A stretch of 40,574 nt of DNA, from positions 1 through 40,574 of the forward strand of contig JAEZIO010000023.1 in the NCBI GenBank assembly GCA_023436615.1, written 5' to 3'. Shown in pieces: positions 24,590-31,396 of this stretch. The stretch is from Pseudomonadota bacterium. Its GTDB lineage: Bacteria > Pseudomonadota > Alphaproteobacteria > Sphingomonadales > Sphingomonadaceae. Numbering within the stretch: the stretch's first letter is position 1; each line of letters starts with the position of its first letter. A program made the position numbers and the translations under genes. The notes beneath the pieces are model-generated. The model was given only the letters and a program-made list of their open reading frames with translations. It was not told the origin of the DNA and did not search any database.

Positions 24590-25696
24590 GTGGAGCGGGC
24601 GCTCGCAAAACCGCGGGATCGCCAGGAGGCACGGACAGCCGGTCGCCGGCGTATCCGATTGATGGTGGTCGACGATTCGGTCATCGCGCGCGCCGTGCTG
24701 TCGCGGATGATCGAGGCGGACGACGCTTTCGAGATCGCCGCCGTCGCCGCAAGCGCCGAGGAGGCGATCGACGCCCTGCAGGCGGTCACCGTCGACATCG
24801 TCGTGCTTGACCTGGAGATGCCTGGGGCCGGCGGCCTCAAGATGATCCCGCACATTCTCAAGGCCGCGGGCGGCGCTCGGGTCATGATCGTTTCGTCGCT
24901 TGCCGATGAGGGCGCCGAGCAGACCGTCGCGGCACTCGCGCTCGGCGCGACGGACGCAATGCCCAAGCCCGGGACCGGCCGCTTCAACGGCCGCTTCGCC
25001 GAAGTCCTGCTGGCAAAACTCAAGGCTATCGGATTCGCGGACGATCATCCCCCGGTCTGCCAGCCCATCAGGTTGCAGGGCTACGGGCCGCTGCGGGCGA
25101 TGGCGTCGGACCCGATAGGCATTCTCGCGATCGGGGCTTCGACGGGCGGAATCCACGCCATTGCCGCGCTGTTCGAGGCCCTCCCGTCCAGGGTGGGCGT
25201 ACCGATCCTCGTCACCCAGCATCTGCCCTCGCCATTCATGCCGGTCTTCGCGCGCCAGCTCGGGCTTGCCTCGAAGCGGGAGACGCTGGTCGGCGATGAC
25301 GGGATGAAGATTCTCCCCGACCGCATCATCCTCGCGCCTGGCGACGCCCACCTGACCGTCGAATCGTCGGCTCGGGGCCATGTCGTGAGGCTCGTTCGCG
25401 ATCCCGCGCCCAGCGGCTGCTTGCCGTCCGTCGATCCGATGTTCGCGTCGGTCGGAGTGGAATTCGGAGGCGCGGCGCTCGGTGTCGTCCTGACCGGGAT
25501 GGGCCGCGACGGAGTGGCGGGCGCATCGCGCCTGGTCGCCTGCGGCGGCTCCGTGCTCGCCCAGGATGAAGCCAGCTGCGCAGTGTGGGGAATGCCGCGT
25601 GCGATCATGGAGGCTGGGCTCGCCTGCGCAGTCATGCCGCCTGACAAGATTGCCCGCAGGATTGCCTCACGTGCCGGAGATTCAGAGTGCAAGTAA
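24590..25696 (+). CDS. cheB: Chemotaxis methylesterase CheB
   Basis: A 368-residue protein-glutamate methylesterase/deamidase that removes methyl groups from chemoreceptors when phosphorylated. The N-terminal receiver has VVDDSVIARAVL and phosphoacceptor D74 in IVVLDLEMPG. The C-terminal esterase domain has the catalytic triad S184 (IGASTGG), H211 (TQHLPSPF) and D307 (LTGMGRDGV). A basic segment of about 20 residues precedes the receiver. The GTG at 24590 gives that start, and the ribosome site is weak, so the true start could be a little further in. The 3' end overlaps cheR by ten bases. The presence of both adaptation enzymes implies at least one methyl-accepting receptor elsewhere in the genome. 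Confidence 0.92.
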   Translation: MERALAKPRDRQEARTAGRRRIRLMVVDDSVIARAVLSRMIEADDAFEIAAVAASAEEAIDALQAVTVDIVVLDLEMPGAGGLKMIPHILKAAGGARVMIVSSLADEGAEQTVAALALGATDAMPKPGTGRFNGRFAEVLLAKLKAIGFADDHPPVCQPIRLQGYGPLRAMASDPIGILAIGASTGGIHAIAALFEALPSRVGVPILVTQHLPSPFMPVFARQLGLASKRETLVGDDGMKILPDRIILAPGDAHLTVESSARGHVVRLVRDPAPSGCLPSVDPMFASVGVEFGGAALGVVLTGMGRDGVAGASRLVACGGSVLAQDEASCAVWGMPRAIMEAGLACAVMPPDKIARRIASRAGDSECK

Positions 25697-26562
25697 GCGA
25701 CAGCTCGAGCCGTATCCTCGCGGGCCTGCTCGAGGCGCGTACCGGACAGCAGCTGACGATGAACCGTCGCTGGCGGATCGAGACAGCCTTGTCGGCGCTG
25801 CTTCGCGAGCGGGGGATTTCCACCCTCGACGAGCTGATCACGATCCTGGTCATGGGCAAGGAACCGGGCCTGTCTAACGAGGTGGTCGAGGCGCTCCTCA
25901 ACAACGAGACCTATTTCTTTCGCGACCGCTCTCCCTTCGACCTGCTCGCGCGCCACGCGCTCCCCGAGCTCGCGAAGAAGCGCCATTCGAAGCGGCGCGT
26001 CCGGATCTGGTCCGCCGGCTGCTCCACCGGCCAGGAGGTCTATTCGCTGGCGATGCTCTTTGCCGAGGATCCGGTCCAATGGCAGGGGTGGACGATCGAC
26101 ATTCTCGGGACCGACGTTTCGTCGGCCGCCGTGGATCGTGCGCGCAGCGGCCTCTACACGCAGTTCGAGGTGCAGCGAGGCCTTGGCATCAACCAGACGA
26201 TCCGCTGGTTCGAGGAATGCGACGACGGCTGGCGCGCCGTTGAAGGCGTTCGCAAGCCAGTGCGGTTCCAGGTGCACAATATCCTAGAGCCGCCGCCGCA
26301 CCCGGGCGAATTCGATATCGTGCTGTGCCGCAACGTGCTGCTCTATTTCACGACCGAGAAGCGGACGCTGGCCTTCGAGCGGATCGCAGCGTCAATGGCG
26401 GCCGACGGATGGCTGATGCTCGGCGCGGGGGAAACCGTGATCGGGCAGACGACCCGCTTCGGCGCCGACGTCGGAGCGCGGGGCCTGTACCGGCTGACCG
26501 ACGGCGACGCGGTTGTCGAAAAGCGCGCGGGCACCGACCGGAGGTCGGCCGCCAAGGCTTGA
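25687..26562 (+). CDS. cheR: Chemoreceptor methyltransferase CheR
   Basis: A 291-residue SAM-dependent methyltransferase that methylates glutamates of chemoreceptors. The N-terminal helical domain ends in ALLNNETYFFRD. The SAM-binding motif is IWSAGCSTGQEVYSLAM, the second acidic loop is ILGTDVSSAAVDRA, and the catalytic-domain hallmark FDIVLCRNVLLYF is present. The start is a GTG at 25687 overlapping the end of cheB, consistent with coupling. The C-terminus is basic (EKRAGTDRRSAAKA). It is the last gene of the che cluster; the amidase gene starts 32 nt later. Confidence 0.92.
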   Translation: MQVSDSSSRILAGLLEARTGQQLTMNRRWRIETALSALLRERGISTLDELITILVMGKEPGLSNEVVEALLNNETYFFRDRSPFDLLARHALPELAKKRHSKRRVRIWSAGCSTGQEVYSLAMLFAEDPVQWQGWTIDILGTDVSSAAVDRARSGLYTQFEVQRGLGINQTIRWFEECDDGWRAVEGVRKPVRFQVHNILEPPPHPGEFDIVLCRNVLLYFTTEKRTLAFERIAASMAADGWLMLGAGETVIGQTTRFGADVGARGLYRLTDGDAVVEKRAGTDRRSAAKA

Positions 26563-26594
26563 CCGGATGGCGCACTCATGCGCCATTGAGCCGC

Positions 26595-27275
26595 ATGGAT
26601 TTTGTCGAGCGACCCTCGCCGAATTTTGACGAGCGGGCGCTGCCGGTCTCGATGATCGTGCTCCACTATACGGGGATGCCGGACTGCGACGGCGCGCTCG
26701 CGCGCCTGTGCTCGCCCGACGCGAAGGTGTCGGCCCATTATTGCGTCGATGAGGACGGGACAATCTACCGGATGGTCGATGAAACGAAGCGCGCCTGGCA
26801 CGCCGGCCCATCGCGCTGGCGCGGGGTCACCGACGTCAATTCCGCGAGCGTCGGGATCGAAATCGTCAATCCTGGCCACGAATTCGGTTACCGCCCGTTT
26901 CCCGACGAGCAGATCGCCGCGCTCATCCCACTTGTCTCCGAAATCAAGGAGCGGCACGGGATCAGCCGCGGCAATGTTGTCGGTCATTCCGACGTCGCTC
27001 CGGCGCGAAAGGAAGATCCCGGCGAGCTGTTCCCGTGGGACGCGCTTGCGAAGCGGCGGCTGGCGCTTCCGAGCCCGACCCGCGAGCTCGTCGACCCTTT
27101 CTGGACCGATGCGGGATTCCTGCTTGCGCTCGAGCGTTTCGGCTATGACGTTACAGACACGCAGAAGGCCGTGATCGCCTTCCAGCGCCGCTTCCGCCCG
27201 GACCGCATCGACGGGATCATCGACGGCGAATGCCGCGCGAAATTACTGTCGCTGCTGCTTCCAAAGCCGCAGTAG
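26595..27275 (+). CDS. N-acetylmuramoyl-L-alanine amidase, AmpD-like with peptidoglycan-binding domain
   Basis: A 226-residue zinc amidase that cleaves between MurNAc and L-Ala. The amidase_2 domain has Zn ligands H24 (IVLHYTGMP), H131 (VVGHSDVAP) and D141 (RKEDPGELFPW), plus SVGIEIVNPG. A C-terminal peptidoglycan-binding helical domain of about 60 residues follows (DAGFLLALERFGYDV, VIAFQRRFRPDRIDG). There is no signal peptide, so it resembles cytoplasmic AmpD, which recycles anhydro-muropeptides, more than exported AmiD. The ATG at 26595 is chosen at the start of homology; the frame stays open upstream over cheR by chance. It may be read through from cheR. Confidence 0.9.
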   Translation: MDFVERPSPNFDERALPVSMIVLHYTGMPDCDGALARLCSPDAKVSAHYCVDEDGTIYRMVDETKRAWHAGPSRWRGVTDVNSASVGIEIVNPGHEFGYRPFPDEQIAALIPLVSEIKERHGISRGNVVGHSDVAPARKEDPGELFPWDALAKRRLALPSPTRELVDPFWTDAGFLLALERFGYDVTDTQKAVIAFQRRFRPDRIDGIIDGECRAKLLSLLLPKPQ

Positions 27276-27321
27276 CCGGAGCGCAGCGGACGCCGGGCGC
27301 ATGCGCGAGCAACGGCTCTAG

Positions 27322-27354
27322 TGTCCGCTTCCGACCCAAAGCAGACATTGCGCC
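27322..27354. repeat. Palindromic intergenic repeat, copy A
   Basis: The element starts TGTCCGCTT and ends AAGCAGACATTGCGCC, so its ends are near inverted repeats (GTCCGCTT/AAGCAGAC). A related element in the same orientation lies at 27929-27961. Similar short GTCCGCTT...GCGGACATT elements are, to my memory, scattered in sphingomonad genomes. Confidence 0.5.
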
Positions 27355-27385
27355 CTCTTCGCTGGGTCCTTGGCGACCTTCGAAA

Positions 27386-27700
27386 TCATTTCACGGAAGC
27401 GCGTTTTATCAAACTGATATAGCTCCGAAAAAGGGCAATCGCCCACCAAACGGCGAATGCAATCGAAACGGCCCACAAGAGATACCGCACGTATCCGGTT
27501 GCGAATAGACCGCTGATGAAAGCAAGAATTGCAATACCGATGACTGGAACTCGCTTGTAAAATCGGTTTCGGCGGCGATAGTCGTCGACAGCGCGCTCGC
27601 TCACACCAGATCGCATTGCGATCGAATCCAAATGGGTCACGGCTGACCAATCAAGCGCAAAAATGCCAATGGCGAGTATAAAAAACAGTTCAATGTCCAC
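27386..27700 (-). CDS. Hypothetical small membrane protein
   Basis: A 104-residue protein with three likely membrane segments (LFFILAIGIFALDW, VIGIAILAFISGLFATGY and LLWAVSIAFAVWWAIALF). Between the first two is a charged, cytoplasm-like loop (RSGVSERAVDDYRRRNRFYK). I do not recognise a family. A GTG at 27700 preceded by GGGGCAGG is taken as start; a TTG at 27712 would add four residues. Base composition is visibly less GC-rich than all neighbouring genes and codon use is less biased. The gene lies between two related palindromic repeats. This suggests a recent acquisition, though an expressed protein is not certain. Confidence 0.5.
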   Translation of the reverse strand: MDIELFFILAIGIFALDWSAVTHLDSIAMRSGVSERAVDDYRRRNRFYKRVPVIGIAILAFISGLFATGYVRYLLWAVSIAFAVWWAIALFRSYISLIKRASVK

Positions 27701-27928
27701 TGCCTGCCCCAATTACGACGCAAACTGCTTTCTCGGAAACTTTGCCCATCGCCTATGCTTATATTTGTGCGGGCGACATTGGTTCTGTGCTTAGCATTTC
27801 GCACTAGCCTCCTCAGGTACTGTATCGACGCCCCTAACCCTAGCTGCTGGTCTTCTCCTGATCGCGCATTTGGTCGGCATGGCAGCATTCACGGACAGCA
27901 TCTAAGAGCAGCGGTCCGCTCGCTAACG

Positions 27929-27961
27929 TCCGCCTTCTAACCAGAACGGACATTAGCGCCT
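27929..27961. repeat. Palindromic intergenic repeat, copy B
   Basis: The element starts GTCCGCC and ends CGGACATTAGCGCC, giving GTCCG/CGGAC inverted ends. It is related to copy A at 27322-27354 in the same orientation (shared GTCCGC, ACC and GACATT-x-GCGCC positions), with several mismatches. It lies just upstream of the rnpB promoter. Confidence 0.5.
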
Positions 27962-27988
27962 GACTCGTAACGTTTGACGCAAACGACT

Positions 27989-27994
27989 ATATCG
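27989..27994 (+). promoter_or_regulatory. Probable -10 element of rnpB
   Basis: TATATC stands seven bases before the predicted RNA 5' end at 28001, the spacing expected for a housekeeping -10 box. A convincing -35 hexamer at 16-18 bp is not seen. TTGACG at 27975-27980 is too close to serve with it. Confidence 0.4.
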
Positions 27995-28000
27995 CCCCCG

Positions 28001-28378
28001 CCAGAGGGCCGGGCGGCCGCGGGCCCTCGCGAAAGCGGGGGAACGAGGAAAGTCCGGGCTCCATGGAACAACGGTGCCGGGTAACGCCCGGCCGGCTCCT
28101 TCGGGGGCTGAGGGACAGTACCACAGAAAGCAGACCGCCCGGCCTCGGTCGGGTAAGGGCGAAAGGGTGCGGCAAGAGCGCACCGCGCTTCCGGCAACGG
28201 CGGCGGCACGGTAAACCCCACCGGGTGCAAGACCGAATAGGGGCGGCATATGAGCTTGTTCCGGCTCGCCGCCCGGGTTGGTCGCTTGACCTCGCACGCA
28301 AGTGCGGGGCTAGACGAATGGCCGCCCATCTCCAGTTCATTCTGGAGTGGACAGAACCCGGCTTACAGGCCCTCTGGC
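28001..28378 (+). ncRNA. rnpB: RNase P RNA (class A)
   Basis: The catalytic RNA of ribonuclease P, which removes 5' leaders from tRNA precursors. The conserved core is read directly: GAGGAAAGTCCGGGCTCC near the 5' end, CACAGAAAGCAGACCGCC in the middle, GGTAAGGGCGAAAGGGTGC and GGTAAACCCCACC, then GACAGAACCCGGCTTACAG at the 3' end. The termini are set by the P1 helix: GCCAGAGGGCC at 28001 pairs perfectly with GGCCCTCTGGC ending at 28378. The length (378 nt) fits alphaproteobacterial class A RNAs. A short inverted repeat (28392-28408) follows, but without a T run. Confidence 0.96.
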
Positions 28379-28426
28379 AAGATTCTCGACCGCGGCAGCT
28401 CTCGCCGCTACTAACCTTGGATAGTA

Positions 28427-28963
28427 ATGGCGAAGCAGAAGCGCTCCGATGACTGGGGTTTCCCGCGCTGGCGGTCCTACGGCAAGGCCGGAAGGGCCGC
28501 CGCGCGCGTGCGCCTGTGCGATCGCGAAGGCTGCGACGAACCGGGCGACCGGCCCGCGCCCAAGGCGCCCAACAGCAAGGACCGGTGGTATTTCTGCGAA
28601 GCCCACGCGGCGGAATACAACAAGAACTGGAATTACTTCGCCGGGCTGAGTCCCGAGGAAGCGGCCAAGCGCGAGGCCGACGAAGCGAACGGCGCCAACG
28701 GCTTCCGTCGCTCGGCGCACTGGAAATGGGCAGGCCCTGGGGACGAGACCCGCTCGCGCGACGAGATGCGCGCGCTGGACGCATTGGAGCTCGAGAGCGA
28801 CGCCGATTTCACCGCGGTGAAGGTGGCCTACCGCCGTCTCGCCAAGGAAAATCATCCGGACCTGAAGCCCGGCGACGACGAGGCCGCGAAGCGCTTCCAG
28901 CAGGTCCAGGCTGCGTATGATGTGCTGCGGAAAGCCGAGGAACGGCGGGCGACTACCGGTTGA
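28427..28963 (+). CDS. J-domain protein with putative zinc-binding N-terminus
   Basis: A 178-residue DnaJ-type cochaperone. The J domain is at the C-terminus (about residues 115-173), with helix II VKVAYRRLAKENHPDLKPG containing HPD at 143-145, and helix III FQQVQAAYDVLRK. HPD is needed to stimulate Hsp70 ATPase, so it is likely functional with DnaK. The N-terminal half has C31-x4-C36 and C57-x2-H60 (LCDREGC and YFCEAH), which could form a zinc site. The layout, J domain last, is the reverse of DnaJ. The 3' end overlaps the convergent thioesterase gene by 11 nt. It lies 48 nt after rnpB. Confidence 0.88.
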   Translation: MAKQKRSDDWGFPRWRSYGKAGRAAARVRLCDREGCDEPGDRPAPKAPNSKDRWYFCEAHAAEYNKNWNYFAGLSPEEAAKREADEANGANGFRRSAHWKWAGPGDETRSRDEMRALDALELESDADFTAVKVAYRRLAKENHPDLKPGDDEAAKRFQQVQAAYDVLRKAEERRATTG

Positions 28964-29390
28964 GCATGAAGGTCGCCGCGCTGAGCGCAATCGGACGGGC
29001 TTCGGCCCCGCCGTGAGCGACGCCCCGTACGAACGCGATCCGCCGCGTCAGCTTCACGCATTCGCAGCGCGCGATCACCGTTTCACCCTTCGCCGCGGGC
29101 CGCAGGTAATCGAGCCTCAGGTCCACCGTGACGATCGGCGCGAAGCGGTCCAGCGCGACCCAGACCGACGTTCCACTGGCCGTATCGATCAGGCTGACGA
29201 CCGCGCCGGACGCGAGGATTCCGCTTTCAGGCACGCCGACCAGCTCCTCGCGCCACGGCAGAGCGAGCTCCGCCCAATTGTCTCCGGAATCGCGATACTG
29301 GAGGCCTAGCGCGCGGCCGTGGCCGAACTTGCGCGCCATGTCGAAAAAGGCCTTGGGATCGAACCCGGCTCCGTTGGCGTCCGCGGTCAT
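28953..29390 (-). CDS. PaaI-family hotdog thioesterase
   Basis: A 145-residue hotdog-fold acyl-CoA thioesterase. Hallmarks are the central helix-strand GILASGAVVSLIDTASGTSV with the catalytic-type Asp in LIDTASG, then VTVDLRLDYLRPAAKGETVI and the final strands with ARCECVKLTRRIAFVRGVAH. The substrate cannot be named; PaaI-type enzymes hydrolyse aromatic or short-chain acyl-CoA. The start ATG overlaps the sufE stop (ATGA), so it is the second gene of a sufE-led pair. The 3' end overlaps the J-domain gene on the other strand. Confidence 0.85.
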   Translation of the reverse strand: MTADANGAGFDPKAFFDMARKFGHGRALGLQYRDSGDNWAELALPWREELVGVPESGILASGAVVSLIDTASGTSVWVALDRFAPIVTVDLRLDYLRPAAKGETVIARCECVKLTRRIAFVRGVAHGGAEARPIALSAATFMLNR

Positions 29391-29803
29391 GCGGCGAGCC
29401 GCTGCGCCGTGTCGCGAATGAGCGCGATCATGTTGGGGACGCCCTGCGTACGGTTCGCGCTGAGGTGCCGTGACAGCTCGAACGGCGCGAGGACGGCGGC
29501 GATATCGGTGTTCGCGATTTCGGCAGCCGGCTTATCCTGGACGGTGGAGAGGACCAGCGCGACGATCCCCTTAGTGATCGCGGCATTGCTGTCCGCAAGG
29601 AAATGGAGCCGCCCGTCGTCGGTCGTTGTCGGGTACACCCACACCGAGGCGGAGCAGCCGCGGACCTTGGTCGCTTCCGTCTTCAACGGATCCGGCATGT
29701 GCTCGAGCTTGCGGCCGAGATCGATCAGCAGCCGGTACCGGTCCTCGCCATCGAGGAACTCATATTCGGCGAGGATGTCGCTGACGGGCGGGAGACCGCT
29801 CAT
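29387..29803 (-). CDS. sufE: SufE family cysteine-desulfurase activator
   Basis: A 138-residue sulfur-acceptor protein that takes persulfide sulfur from SufS and passes it to the Suf Fe-S cluster scaffold. The active Cys is C50 in TKVRGCSASVWV, in the conserved loop. Upstream are EYEFLDGEDRYRLLIDLGRK and downstream FLADSNAAITKGIVALVLS, both typical of SufE. The C-terminus (NRTQGVPNMIALIRDTAQ) matches the family. No suf genes are adjacent. It overlaps the thioesterase gene by four bases. The upstream 32 nt separate it from the end of the Psp operon on the same strand, so read-through is possible. Confidence 0.92.
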   Translation of the reverse strand: MSGLPPVSDILAEYEFLDGEDRYRLLIDLGRKLEHMPDPLKTEATKVRGCSASVWVYPTTTDDGRLHFLADSNAAITKGIVALVLSTVQDKPAAEIANTDIAAVLAPFELSRHLSANRTQGVPNMIALIRDTAQRLAA

Positions 29804-29835
29804 GCGCTGCGCCTAGCAGCGTGCGCGGCCGCCTT

Positions 29836-30075
29836 CTAGCGCTCGCGCAGCTCCTCGATCTGCTTCGAGAGGCTGTTCTCTTTCTCGACGGTGATCCGCT
29901 CGAGGACCTTGATGCGTTCCTTGAGCTCCTTGACCTCGTCGCGCAGGCGAAGCGTTTCCGCCTGCTCCTGCGGGCTGATCTCGCCCTCGGGCCCGCGGCT
30001 TCGGTACCGCGCGCGCAGCACCGACGCGATCATCACGGCGACCACGATGATCGCCACCATCTCGAACTGGTTCAT
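29836..30075 (-). CDS. Small membrane-anchored coiled-coil protein at the end of the psp operon
   Basis: A 79-residue protein: an N-terminal membrane helix (FEMVAIIVVAVMIASVL), a short basic linker (RARYRSRG), then a heptad-rich helix to the end (LRLRDEVKELKERIKVLERI, SLSKQIEELRER). The C-terminal pattern R-h-x-x-L-E-x-I-x(7-8)-L-x3-I-E-x-L-R is shared with PspC and the two genes upstream. The topology is that of PspB (a single N-terminal helix and a cytoplasmic coiled coil). The start overlaps the preceding stop as ATGA. I do not recognise a named family; a role in Psp signalling or membrane repair is inferred from context. Confidence 0.8.
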   Translation of the reverse strand: MNQFEMVAIIVVAVMIASVLRARYRSRGPEGEISPQEQAETLRLRDEVKELKERIKVLERITVEKENSLSKQIEELRER

Positions 30076-30359
30076 TCGCTCTTCTCTCGGCTCTTGAGCA
30101 CCGGCGCCCCGCGGAGCGCCTCGATCTGCGAGGCTGTCTGGGCACCGCCGTCGGTGACGATCTGTTCGAGCACCCGCACGCGCTGTTCGAGCTCCGTGGA
30201 GCGCGACGCATATTGCGCTGCCTTCTCGGCCGCCATCGTCGCTTCGACCTCCAGGCGCTTCTCGCGGAGCCTGAAGTAGCGATTGGCGATGATCATCAGC
30301 AACATCACCGGCAGGCCGATGACGATCAGCGCGATGAAGACTTCAGCCGGACCCATCAT
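30072..30359 (-). CDS. Small membrane-anchored coiled-coil protein in the psp operon
   Basis: A 95-residue protein with an N-terminal membrane helix (VFIALIVIGLPVMLLMIIA), a basic border (NRYFRLREKRLE) and a long helix with heptads (STELEQRVRVLEQIVTDGG, then ASQIEALRG). The C-terminal tail is charged. The block ELEQRVRVLEQIVTD matches LKDRVETVERIVTD of the preceding gene product, so they are paralogous at least there. The start is a MetMet pair; the first ATG (30359) overlaps the upstream stop by four bases. No named family is recognised. Coupling to pspC and its neighbours suggests cotranscription under PspF control. Confidence 0.82.
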   Translation of the reverse strand: MMGPAEVFIALIVIGLPVMLLMIIANRYFRLREKRLEVEATMAAEKAAQYASRSTELEQRVRVLEQIVTDGGAQTASQIEALRGAPVLKSREKSE

Positions 30360-30688
30360 GCGTGCCCGCCTTTCTCGTTCGCCAGCGCGTTGATCTCACG
30401 CTCGAGCCGCGAGGGCTGGTCGGTGACGATGCGCTCGACGGTCTCCACCCGGTCCTTCAGCGAGCCGATCTCGGCGCGGAGCTGGGCGTTCTCGTTGGTG
30501 AGCAGCTTGATGCGCTCAAGCGATTCCCGGTCCGTTTTCGGGTGAAGCGGCGTTCCCCAGGAGGTTTCGAGCGGATAGCCGTGGCGGATCTTCAGCCAGG
30601 TGGTGAACACCCATCCGCCGACGCTGACCACGGTGATTGCGGCAATGTATGGCAGCGCGCCGATAATCGCTGCGAAGTTCGGGTTCAT
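30356..30688 (-). CDS. Membrane-anchored coiled-coil protein following pspC
   Basis: A 110-residue protein. A hydrophobic N-terminus (residues 6-30: IIGALPYIAAITVVSVGGWV) is followed by a polar stretch with TSWGTPLHP and a coiled coil (SLERIKLLTNENAQLRAEIG, then LKDRVETVERIVTDQPSRL, then REINAL). The ATG at 30688 has a clear AGAGGA ribosome site. It starts 10 nt after pspC ends. The RV-x-x-V-E-R-I-V-T-D block resembles the C-terminus of PspC (RLAQVEHYVTIENRSLAREI) and of the two following gene products. Its place in the operon implies a membrane-stress role; no biochemical function is known to me. Confidence 0.82.
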   Translation of the reverse strand: MNPNFAAIIGALPYIAAITVVSVGGWVFTTWLKIRHGYPLETSWGTPLHPKTDRESLERIKLLTNENAQLRAEIGSLKDRVETVERIVTDQPSRLEREINALANEKGGHA

Positions 30689-30698
30689 GCGATCCTCT

Positions 30699-31088
30699 TT
30701 ACCTGAGCTGTTCGATCTCGCGGGCGAGCGAGCGGTTCTCGATCGTTACGTAATGCTCGACCTGCGCGAGGCGCCGATCGATGTCGCGGAAGCGCGACTT
30801 GATGTCGCGCGCGGTTCGGCCCGGCGAGGTGCGCACGTCCTGCCAGAACTTGCGCTCTTCGGGGTTGGTCTCCTGAAGCTCGCGCGGCTTGTCCTGAGCG
30901 ACCATGCCGGCGATGAAATAGACCGGGAGCAGGGCGCCGCCGCCCATGAAGATGCCGAGGACCAGCAGGATTCGCACGAGCGTGACGTCGAAGCCCGTGT
31001 AATCGGCGAGGCCGGCGCAAACGCCCATGACCTTGCCATTGCGCTTGTCCAGGTAGAATTTCGTCCGGCTGGGAGGCTGCGTGCTCAT
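30699..31088 (-). CDS. pspC: Phage shock protein C
   Basis: A 129-residue inner-membrane protein of the PspC family, which senses envelope damage and releases PspA from PspF. The PspC domain opens with RTKFYLDKRNGKVMGVCAGL, followed by ADYTGFDVTLVRILLVLG and a hydrophobic segment with a GGGALLPVYFIAGMV turn. The cytoplasmic C-terminus has RDIDRRLAQVEHYVTIENRS and ends in AREIEQLR, a heptad region shared with the three downstream gene products. The start overlaps the pspB stop as ATGA. In E. coli, PspB and PspC act as a complex; the tight coupling here agrees. Confidence 0.93.
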   Translation of the reverse strand: MSTQPPSRTKFYLDKRNGKVMGVCAGLADYTGFDVTLVRILLVLGIFMGGGALLPVYFIAGMVAQDKPRELQETNPEERKFWQDVRTSPGRTARDIKSRFRDIDRRLAQVEHYVTIENRSLAREIEQLR

Positions 31089-31393
31089 ACATTCTCTCCG
31101 CGGCGCGAGCGGCTGCGGGTCGAGGTCGTGAGCATGTCATCGACCAGCGGCGTTCCGGCTTCGGGCAGGCAGGCCTGCTGCCAGTTCGGGTTCTCGGCGG
31201 CCATGATGCGCTCGATCGTGCACAGCCGGTCGTCGAGCCGCCGCGCCATTTCATGGAGGTCATCGAGCAGCTGCTCGTCGCCGACCGTGAGCGTCTTCGC
31301 CTGCTTCCATTTCGTGATGTAGTGGAAAATCAGCCACGGCAATCCGAGGAACATCACCGATATGGCGATTGCCGGGATCAGAATCTCTTCCAT
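31085..31393 (-). CDS. pspB: Phage shock protein B
   Basis: A 102-residue protein with one N-terminal membrane helix (LIPAIAISVMFLGLPWLIFHYITKW) and the PspB cytoplasmic block LLDDLHEMARRLDDRLCTIE followed by RIMAAENPNWQ. That block is a leucine-zipper-like helix with the conserved ERI-x-A-E-x-P-x-W ending. It works with PspC to pass the stress signal to PspA. Compared with E. coli PspB (about 74 residues), there is an extra C-terminal tail rich in Ser, Thr and Arg. The start lies three bases after the pspA stop, which indicates an operon. Confidence 0.92.
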   Translation of the reverse strand: MEEILIPAIAISVMFLGLPWLIFHYITKWKQAKTLTVGDEQLLDDLHEMARRLDDRLCTIERIMAAENPNWQQACLPEAGTPLVDDMLTTSTRSRSRRGENV

Positions 31394-31396
31394 CGA

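Larger units (their letters stand above)
27701..28000. other. Low-GC intergenic stretch upstream of rnpB
   Basis: Roughly 300 nt of relatively AT-rich sequence. It contains repeat copy B and the rnpB promoter. A 61-codon plus-strand frame at 27755-27940 has no ribosome site and no recognisable product. I see no other gene. Confidence 0.5.

Noticed and set aside
27755..27940. 61-codon plus-strand frame upstream of rnpB
   Set aside because: No ribosome site, no recognisable product, and it runs into repeat copy B.
27975..27980. TTGACG as the -35 box of rnpB
   Set aside because: It is only 8 nt from the TATATC -10 element, too close for a sigma-70 promoter.
28063..28452. Open frame across the RNase P RNA region
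   Set aside because: The sequence is a structured RNA with a closed P1 helix; the frame is incidental.
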